From contig JBIQLO010000114.1 of the NCBI GenBank assembly GCA_044464175.1, positions 1 through 12,622 on the forward strand: DNA of 12,622 nt, given 5' to 3'. The stretch comes from JBIQLO01 sp044464175 (GTDB lineage Bacteria > Planctomycetota > Phycisphaerae > Tepidisphaerales > Tepidisphaeraceae). A program made the translations under genes and the position numbers. This document shows positions 7,033-12,622 of the stretch, piece by piece. Position 1 is the first letter of the stretch; every line of letters starts with the position of its first letter. The notes below the pieces were generated by a model. The model did no database searches. It saw only the letters and a program-made list of their open reading frames with translations, and was not told the origin of the DNA.

Positions 7033-7818
7033 ATGAGCCGACAAGGCGTCAATCCAATCCGCAAGGGGGCTTTTACGCTGGTGGAGCTGCTTGTGGTGAT
7101 CGGGATCATATCGCTGTTGATCGCGATGCTGATGCCGGCGCTGAACAAGGTGCGCCAGCAGGCCCAGAACGTGCAGTGCCTGAGCAACCTGCGGCAGATC
7201 GGGCAGGGGCTGCTGATGTATTCCAGCGACTATCACAACTTTCCCTTCATCACCTACCATTCGGGGTGGGGGTATTCCGACAGCTGGGAATATGAACTGG
7301 CGCCCTACCTGGGGGGGCGGCAGGCTTACCTGTCAGACGTCTTCACCTGGAACGGCGGCAAGACCAATTCCACCGACCGGATGATGAAGGTCTTCCAGTG
7401 CCCCGTCACCGTGCAGCGGTGGCAAAATGGCAGCGACTATCATGTGGGCAAGCGGGCCTGCTACGGCATCGCCCGCAACCTCTGCCCGTATATCGGCGAC
7501 AACCACAGCGTGGATCCCGGCGGGATCATCCAGCCGCTCTACCGCCCCAGCCGGTTGCCCCAGAACCAGGTCTTTGTCATGGATTGCCTCAACTATGCGC
7601 CGTTCGATCTGTCGCACCTCTCCTGGTGGTACTATTCCCATCCGGGCAGCGCGGGGTATGTCGGCGAAAGCGACTTCCATCCGAACCTGGGGCTGAATTT
7701 TCTCTACACGGACATGCACGCCGTCACCCATTCGGGCCGGAAGAATTACGGCAATAAGCAGGAGGAGATCGGGAACCTGCGGGCGGTGATCACCGCCCTG
7801 GGTCAGGATCGCCGCTGA
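7033..7818 (+). CDS. Second type II secretion pseudopilin-like protein, paralogue of the 1320-2174 product
   Basis: A 261-residue pseudopilin-like protein. The leader ends KGA13 and the mature part starts F14-T-L-V-E18, so the residue before the cut is Ala rather than Gly, which prepilin peptidases tolerate. The hydrophobic helix LLVVIGIISLLIAMLMPAL follows, then CLSNLRQIGQGLLMYSSDY. It matches the first paralogue closely over TYHSGWGYS, LAPYLG, KVFQCPVTVQRW, ACYGIA and the C-terminal H216-X10-D227-M-H, while the middle differs by loops and deletions. ATG 7033 is set by AAGGAG at 7021-7026; an in-frame upstream extension is rejected because the leader must be N-terminal. It precedes the 1171-residue secreted protein by 66 bp, so each pseudopilin sits directly upstream of secreted carbohydrate-active genes. 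Its partner specificity is inferred from context only. Confidence 0.9.
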   Translation: MSRQGVNPIRKGAFTLVELLVVIGIISLLIAMLMPALNKVRQQAQNVQCLSNLRQIGQGLLMYSSDYHNFPFITYHSGWGYSDSWEYELAPYLGGRQAYLSDVFTWNGGKTNSTDRMMKVFQCPVTVQRWQNGSDYHVGKRACYGIARNLCPYIGDNHSVDPGGIIQPLYRPSRLPQNQVFVMDCLNYAPFDLSHLSWWYYSHPGSAGYVGESDFHPNLGLNFLYTDMHAVTHSGRKNYGNKQEEIGNLRAVITALGQDRR

Positions 7819-7820
7819 GG

Positions 7821-7837
7821 CGACGGAAGCGCCGTCG
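7821..7837 (+). other. Short hairpin between pseudopilin and large secreted protein genes
   Basis: CGACGG, loop AAGCG, CCGTCG: a perfect 6-bp stem three bases after the pseudopilin stop. No T-run follows, so it is not a standard terminator. It may reduce read-through or protect the upstream message, giving unequal amounts of the two proteins. Confidence 0.4.
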
Positions 7838-7884
7838 GGAGGTTGGTTCTCAGGGCTCGTTGTCATAAGGGAAGGGTCTCATTC

Positions 7885-10800
7885 ATGAAGCACATTCGTT
7901 TTCTGCCGGTCTGGCCGGCGATGATCTGGGCGGCATTGATGGCTTTGGCCCTGCCCGCCCCGGCCGCGCCGCCGACGCGCCCCGCCCCGCAGGCGCTGCC
8001 GGCGCCCGGGCAGACGCTGCGCATCACCGGGCGGGCCAATCAGGTCGGCGGGGGGCTGAGCGTGCGGCTGCCGGAGGCCAAGCCGCGCAGCGCCACGCTG
8101 ACGGTGATCGCGCAGGACATGGTGGAGGCGAACCAGCACTACCACACCAGCAAACTGCCCAAGGGTTTGAAAGATGCGCTGCTGCAGGTGCGATGGAGCG
8201 GCCCGCCGCAGCGGGTGGACCGGTTGCTGTTCATCCGCCCCGACGCCCATTTTTATGACGGGGAGGATCTCAAACGCGCTTTGTCCAGGTGGGATACGCT
8301 GCCGCCGGCCTCAGCGCATGTGTTTACCCTTGAACTGACGGGATTGGGCGACGCCGTGGAGATATCCATCGACGGACGGTTTCTGGCGCGCCTGCCCAGG
8401 CAGGAGGTGGGCGGAACGTTGCAGGTGCAGCCGATCAAGGAGGGGCAGGCGCTGGAGATTCAGACCGTGGCCAGCGGGCGCACGGGGCAATACCTGCCGA
8501 TTGACCTGCGGGGGCAGGCATCGCCCGGCGAGGTAAAGCTGTCGGGGCCGGTCCTGAGCGAGCAGGGCAAGGCGGCGGTGGCGGCGGCGCATCTTCCGCC
8601 GGTGGAGGGGGACCATTACGTGGATGTGGGCCTCTCCCGCTGGCTGTGGCAGGACAAAGGCCCCAAGGGCTTTTACGACCCCTATGACAAGCGCAGCGCC
8701 TGGGATGGCATGCCCGAGCGGATCATCTTCGACATTCCGCCCGCGGCGTATGTGCGGGCCCATGTGTTGTGCGTGCTGCGCGATGAGGATGGGCGCAAGC
8801 CGGCCATGACCGTGCGCCTGGCCCGCAACAACATCGCCTGGAACGGCGCGGGCGCGACCTACGGGGACACGGCCGTTGATCTCGATCCCAAGGCGCTGCA
8901 GGGCGCGGCGGACCTGCGCCAGGTGGGGACGGTGCAGTTGCAGCGCAACGGGCGGGCGCAAACGTTGCCGTTGTATCTGGCGACCATCCCCCTGCACAGC
9001 GGCGAACTGGCCGGGGGCATGATTTCGGGAGAGCCGGTTTACGAGGATAAGGAGAGCTTTTCGCTGGAACTGAGCCGGGTGATGGGGCAGATCCATACCA
9101 GCAGCCATGGCAATTTCGGCCTGCGCCCGGTGGGCCCGCAAAGCGGCATCGTGGTATTGGGGCTCTCTCTGGAGCGGCCGGCGGTGCAACTGCTGGTGCG
9201 CTCCGCGCAGCGGGACCTGGTTTTCTACCGCGATCAGAAGGCGGCGCTGGAAGTGGTCGCCCACAATCCCACGGCGCAGAAGCAGACGATTGAGATGAAG
9301 GCGGACCTGGTGGACTACGAAGGGCAACACCAATCCATGTCGCAAACGCTTGAAGTTGCCCCGGGCGATTCGGTCCATCGCATTCCTCTGGACGAATTGG
9401 AATATGGATGGCATGAGGGGCATTTCACGTTTCAGGACAGCGCGGGCCAGCGGCTGTGGAGCCAGCGGGTGGCGTTTGCCCTGTTGCCGCTGGAGACGCG
9501 CCAGGCGAGTTACCAGCAGTCTCCCTTCAGCGTCTGGTGGTTCAACGGCAGCCATCGCACGCAGGCGGATCCGGACATCGCGCTGCCGCTGGTGCGCAAA
9601 CTCGGATTCCGCCGGGTGACGCCCCATTACGATCCCAAAAAAGGGCAGACGCCCGACAAATACCGCCAGTACGGCGTCTTTCCGGCCATGATGGGGTATC
9701 TGCGGGGGGAGGACATGGCGAAGGTGGAGGAGCGGGCCAAAACCTTTCACGCCGATTTTCCCGAGGTCACCTGGGCGATGATCTTCCATGAGACCGGCGG
9801 GACGGGGGAGCCGTTGTCGCTGCCGCCGGAGCTGCTGGGCCAGAAGTATCCGCCGCGCGAGGCAAAGGCGCAGGCCCGCTTCGAATCGCTTGAAAAGCTG
9901 GCCCGGAACTATGTCCAAACCGTGCGGAAGGTGGCGCCGGACATGAAGTTCATCCTGGGCAACGGCACCACAAATTTCAACATCGCCTGGCTGCGGGCCG
10001 GATTCCCGCGCTCCTCGTTTGACGCGTTGGGCATGGAGATGGCGGTGCAGCTGTTCCATCCCGAGAGCCAGCCCACCGGCTGGAATCTCCAGAGCTACTG
10101 GATCGGCAAGCGGATGAAGCAGGTTTACGGCTACAAGGACCTGCCGATGACCGACTGCTACGAGGTGGATTACCGCGCCACCGCCGACGGCGCGCTGTCG
10201 CGGCGGAGGCAGGCGGACTGGTATGCGCGCGACGTGCTGCTGGGGCTGGCCTACCGGCTGCCGGTGATTGCGGTGGGGTTGCTGGACGACTGCAACGATT
10301 CCTACTACTTCAGCCGCTGGGGATCGGCCGGCGTGATGGAGCGGGCGCCGATGATGATGCCCAAACCCAGCTATGTCTCCCTGTCCACGCTGACGCGCGT
10401 GCTGGACCGGGCGCAATATCAGCGCTGGCTGCCCACCGGCTCGACGGTGGGGCACTGCCTGGAATTCAAGGGCCCGCAGGGGTACGTCTATGCCCTGTGG
10501 ACCAGCCGGGGACGGCGTCAGGCGCGGCTGAAATTTGAGCAGCCGGCGCATGATCTGAAATGGGTGCACAGCGCCGGGTATGGGCGGGATCAGGACCCCG
10601 CCCGGCCGCTGACGATTAGCGGCACGCCCTGCTATCTCCTGAGTCCCGTGCGGCTGAGCAGCGTTGCCCTGGAAGCGCCCGCGCGGACGCCGGCGGCCCT
10701 GGAGAATGCGCAGGTCATCGGCCAACCCCGGCCTGATCGATGGCGCATCGTTCCGGGGGAGACGCTGGAGCAGTGGGATGCCTATGAGCCGCTGCAGCGT

Positions 10801-11400
10801 GGGGAGGCATTGCTGAGCGGGGATGCGGGGAGCCTTAAAATAACGCTGAGTCCCAGGACCGACCTGCCCGATCTGGTGAGCCAGTATGTGGCGCTGGAGC
10901 CGGTGGATGGGCCGCTGGCAATTTCGGGCGAGCCGGATGCCGTGGGGGCGTGGGTGCATGGCAACGGGAACTGGGGCCGGGTGATTTTTGAACTGATCGA
11001 CGCCAAGGGGCGGCACTGGATTTCCGAAGGGAAAGGCGCCGGCCCCACGGGGTGGGGGATGGCCGACTGGATGGGCGATGCGAGCATCAACTTCGACGGC
11101 TGGCGTCTGGTGACCCAGCCCCTGCCCCTGACCTATCCCAGCGGCTACCCCGGTCTGCACCAGTGCGACTGGAACGTGCAGGGCGGCCATGCCGAGCCGA
11201 TGGCCTTTCCGATCCGCCTGAGCCGGGTGTACCTCACCTTCCGCCAGCGGCTGGTCCATGTGACGGACATGGTGAATGCGGCCTCCCTGAGCATCGACCT
11301 GGGGGAGATTGTCGCCGGCCGAAGCGGGCAGGCGTTGCGGCTGGAGCCGTTTGCCCGCAGCGCCGGTGAAAAAGCGCCGATCGGTCGATCCGCGCCGTAA
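7885..11400 (+). CDS. Large secreted multidomain protein with probable clan GH-A-like glycosidase barrel
   Basis: A 1171-residue exported protein not matched to a named family. A signal peptide covers residues 1 to about 28 (PVWPAMIWAALMALALPAPA). A long beta-rich N-region follows to about 430, then an Ig-like segment (about 445-535, FYRDQKAALEVVAHNPTAQ). About 545-880 reads as a TIM barrel: KLGFRRVTPHYD, then WAMIFHETGGTGEP, then FILGNGTTNF, then ALGMEMAVQLF, then MTDCYEVDYRA. E636 in FHETG and E760 in DCYE are the best candidates for acid/base and nucleophile, 124 residues apart, as in GH39/GH51-type enzymes. The C-terminus (about 960-1150) is a beta-sandwich with LAISGEPDAVGAWVHGNGNWG and INFDGWRLV, a carbohydrate-binding-like pattern. 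The start at 7885 follows GAAGGG at 7871-7876. Function as a glycosidase is inference; it could also be a non-catalytic binder. Confidence 0.72.
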   Translation: MKHIRFLPVWPAMIWAALMALALPAPAAPPTRPAPQALPAPGQTLRITGRANQVGGGLSVRLPEAKPRSATLTVIAQDMVEANQHYHTSKLPKGLKDALLQVRWSGPPQRVDRLLFIRPDAHFYDGEDLKRALSRWDTLPPASAHVFTLELTGLGDAVEISIDGRFLARLPRQEVGGTLQVQPIKEGQALEIQTVASGRTGQYLPIDLRGQASPGEVKLSGPVLSEQGKAAVAAAHLPPVEGDHYVDVGLSRWLWQDKGPKGFYDPYDKRSAWDGMPERIIFDIPPAAYVRAHVLCVLRDEDGRKPAMTVRLARNNIAWNGAGATYGDTAVDLDPKALQGAADLRQVGTVQLQRNGRAQTLPLYLATIPLHSGELAGGMISGEPVYEDKESFSLELSRVMGQIHTSSHGNFGLRPVGPQSGIVVLGLSLERPAVQLLVRSAQRDLVFYRDQKAALEVVAHNPTAQKQTIEMKADLVDYEGQHQSMSQTLEVAPGDSVHRIPLDELEYGWHEGHFTFQDSAGQRLWSQRVAFALLPLETRQASYQQSPFSVWWFNGSHRTQADPDIALPLVRKLGFRRVTPHYDPKKGQTPDKYRQYGVFPAMMGYLRGEDMAKVEERAKTFHADFPEVTWAMIFHETGGTGEPLSLPPELLGQKYPPREAKAQARFESLEKLARNYVQTVRKVAPDMKFILGNGTTNFNIAWLRAGFPRSSFDALGMEMAVQLFHPESQPTGWNLQSYWIGKRMKQVYGYKDLPMTDCYEVDYRATADGALSRRRQADWYARDVLLGLAYRLPVIAVGLLDDCNDSYYFSRWGSAGVMERAPMMMPKPSYVSLSTLTRVLDRAQYQRWLPTGSTVGHCLEFKGPQGYVYALWTSRGRRQARLKFEQPAHDLKWVHSAGYGRDQDPARPLTISGTPCYLLSPVRLSSVALEAPARTPAALENAQVIGQPRPDRWRIVPGETLEQWDAYEPLQRGEALLSGDAGSLKITLSPRTDLPDLVSQYVALEPVDGPLAISGEPDAVGAWVHGNGNWGRVIFELIDAKGRHWISEGKGAGPTGWGMADWMGDASINFDGWRLVTQPLPLTYPSGYPGLHQCDWNVQGGHAEPMAFPIRLSRVYLTFRQRLVHVTDMVNAASLSIDLGEIVAGRSGQALRLEPFARSAGEKAPIGRSAP

Positions 11401-11423
11401 GAAAATGAGCGGCGCAGGAAGTA

Positions 11424-11490
11424 AGCGAGCGGACCTTTCGCAGCATTATGCCGTGCGCAACGACCGCTCGCTGACGCTCGCGGCTCGGTC
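11424..11490. repeat. REP-like cluster of inverted repeats in the 222-bp gap
   Basis: AGCGAGCGG (11424-11432) pairs exactly with CCGCTCGCT (11464-11472) across a 31-base loop. Overlapping this, GACCG (11462-11466) pairs with CGGTC (11486-11490), and CGCTCG occurs twice in direct orientation (11466-11471, 11476-11481). Read on the other strand, the core is CCGCGAGCGTCAGCGAGCGG, a type of string I associate with dispersed intergenic repeats in bacteria including planctomycetes. Alternative folds are possible. It lies between the large gene's stop and the next promoter and could double as a transcript end, though no T-run follows. Confidence 0.5.
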
Positions 11491-11573
11491 TCTGTAAATG
11501 GACACCGCCATAGAGGATTTTCTCCGATCCGCTTGCTCCGCGGGCGGGCTCCTTAGGGTATTCCGGAAGTCCG

Positions 11574-11601
11574 TTGACAGGGCCAGGGCTTGGGATACAC
11601 T
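11574..11601 (+). promoter_or_regulatory. Sigma-70-type promoter of the second regulator gene
   Basis: TTGACA at 11574-11579, a 16-bp spacer, then TACACT at 11596-11601 (four of six matches to TATAAT). The expected start site near 11608 gives a leader of about 15 bases before ATG 11623. The downstream palindrome overlaps the start site. The -35 and the next three bases (TTGACAGGG) are the same as upstream of the first regulator. Confidence 0.65.
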
Positions 11602-11612
11602 GCTTATAAGCA
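11601..11612. promoter_or_regulatory. Candidate operator, 12-bp palindrome TGCTTATAAGCA
   Basis: A perfect 12-bp palindrome starting at the last base of the -10 box and covering the expected transcription start. This is the classic place for a dimeric repressor to block initiation, so self-regulation by the gene just downstream is the simple reading. It does not match the dyad upstream of the first regulator. Confidence 0.55.
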
Positions 11613-11622
11613 CCAAGCAGCT

Positions 11623-12622
11623 ATGGCCCGTTACCTTGAAATCGCGGAGGATTTGCGCCAGATGATTCGGCGGCAATCGCTGCGTCCCGGCGATGCGCTG
11701 CCGTCGGAGCGGGCGTTGAACCGGCGGTACGGGGTCTCCTACAGCACGGTCCGGATGGCCAACGAGGTGCTGTTGCGGGAGGGACTGATCGTCCGGCGGC
11801 ATGGGCACGGGACGTTTGTGGCCGAGCCAGTGAGACCGTCGCGGCCGCATCTCAGGCGGCTGGGGATGCTGTATGTGGATGTGCCTGACCCGGTGGGGGC
11901 GTATTCGCGGCGGCTGACGCTGGCGGTGCAGAAGACGGCGCAGCAGTTGGGGTATGAGCTGCTGATCGAGGGGATGCGGACGGCGGACCTGTTGGGCGGG
12001 CGGATTCCGGTGATGGTGGAGCGGCGGTCGGTGGATGGGGTGATACTGGATGGGCGGACCAGCCCGGCGCACACGCTGTTTCTGCATGAGCGGGGGATTC
12101 CCTTTGTGGCGACGGGGATGCGGCGGCTGGGGGCGCAGGTGCCGCAGGTGCGGCCGAATATGTACCGGCTGGCGCGGGAGGTGACGCGGGAGCTGGTGCG
12201 GCGGGGGCACGATCCGGTCTGGCTGGAGGCGAATCCGGGGCTGAATGAGGATTATCACACGGAGGCGGAGCTGATCCGGGGGTATATGGATGAGTTGCAG
12301 GCGGCGGGGCGGAGCGACATGCGGCTGTGCCCGATGCGGTGGAACCGGACGGCCGGGGCGGTGGGGCAGTTGCTGGAAAGTGACCTGTCCAACGCGGCGG
12401 TGATCGTGCAGGGGTGGGTCTGGCCGCTGGTGGCGCAGACGCTGATTGCGCGGGCGGCGGAGGCGGCGCGGACGCTGTTTGTGCCGCTGGCGTCGCGGTT
12501 GCCGGAGGAGATCGAGCCGGGGTGCCGGCATGTGCGCTGGCGGCAGGTGATGGAGGAAGGATTGACGGCGCGGCCGGCGGTGCGGGGGCTAGAGGCGGCG
12601 CTGGAGGGGCGGGGGGCGGGGT
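11623..12622 (+). CDS. GntR-type regulator with LacI-like effector domain, paralogue of the 148-1323 product (3' end outside window)
   Basis: Open from ATG 11623 to the window end with no stop: 333 residues seen of an expected 370-390. The winged helix covers residues 1-68: LPSERAL at 26-32, recognition helix VSYSTVRMANE at 38-48, wing RRHGHGTFV. The effector domain follows (RRLGMLYVD, YSRRLTLAVQK, SVDGVILDG). Well over half of all positions match the first regulator, with identical blocks such as LGYELLIE, MRTADLLGGRIP, VPQVRPNMYRL, AELIRGYMDEL and VGQLLESDL. The recognition helix carries the common S-T-V-R, unlike the first copy. The start is set by the promoter and by homology; no strong ribosome site is visible in the roughly 15-base leader. 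It probably heads another cassette beyond the window. Confidence 0.88.
   Translation, partial: MARYLEIAEDLRQMIRRQSLRPGDALPSERALNRRYGVSYSTVRMANEVLLREGLIVRRHGHGTFVAEPVRPSRPHLRRLGMLYVDVPDPVGAYSRRLTLAVQKTAQQLGYELLIEGMRTADLLGGRIPVMVERRSVDGVILDGRTSPAHTLFLHERGIPFVATGMRRLGAQVPQVRPNMYRLAREVTRELVRRGHDPVWLEANPGLNEDYHTEAELIRGYMDELQAAGRSDMRLCPMRWNRTAGAVGQLLESDLSNAAVIVQGWVWPLVAQTLIARAAEAARTLFVPLASRLPEEIEPGCRHVRWRQVMEEGLTARPAVRGLEAALEGRGAG

Noticed and set aside
8311..11259. 982-codon minus-strand open frame opposite the 1171-residue gene
   Set aside because: Same low-complexity Arg/Pro/His composition and no ribosome site. The + strand frame has a signal peptide and recognisable domains.
11446..12531. Minus-strand open frame opposite the second regulator
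   Set aside because: It mirrors the paralogous regulator, whose opposite strand gives a similar Arg/Pro/His-rich frame at 130-1071. This is explained by shared codons, not by a conserved antisense gene.
1..12622. CRISPR array, tRNA, rRNA or insertion sequence
   Set aside because: I saw no regularly spaced direct repeats, cloverleaf-like sequence, rRNA core motifs or transposase motifs on either strand.

Overview
The window (12.6 kb, very GC-rich, every gene on the + strand) looks like a chromosomal piece from a Gram-negative bacterium of the PVC group, most likely a planctomycete of the Phycisphaerae type or a relative such as Lentisphaerae. This rests on three things: type II-secretion-like pseudopilins starting with FTLVELLVVIGIIS and continuing CLSNLRQIGQ; GntR regulators with sugar-binding effector domains sitting beside large secreted carbohydrate-active proteins; and a CBM9-tailed DUF4838 protein. 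Taxonomy is inferred from these families only.

Layout. Positions 1-147 hold a perfect hairpin, a TTGACA box, a G-rich spacer and an inverted repeat that may be an operator. A tight run follows: a GntR/LacI-type regulator (148-1323), a pseudopilin-like protein (1320-2174), a secreted two-module beta-sandwich protein (2174-3241) and a secreted DUF4838/CBM9-like glycan-active protein (3238-5622). These four genes are chained by ATGA or TGATG stop/start overlaps. After 41 bp comes a leaderless (cytoplasmic) beta-propeller protein of the oligogalacturonate lyase type (5664-6752). A 280-bp gap with GC-rich hairpins precedes a second pseudopilin paralogue (7033-7818) and a 1171-residue secreted multidomain protein with a probable glycosidase barrel (7885-11400). 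A 222-bp gap then carries REP-like inverted repeats, a good sigma-70-type promoter and a 12-bp palindrome. Last is a second, closely related regulator (11623 onward), cut by the window end.

How it may work together. The best reading is two adjacent glycan-use cassettes, each pairing secreted or surface glycan-binding and glycan-cleaving proteins with a dedicated pseudopilin. A sugar-sensing, probably self-regulating repressor heads the first, and a paralogous regulator begins a third unit. The lyase-like enzyme hints at uronate-containing (pectin-like) glycans. No transporter, tRNA, rRNA, CRISPR array or insertion sequence was seen. The least explained parts are why pseudopilins are embedded in such cassettes and the catalytic identity of the 1171-residue protein.
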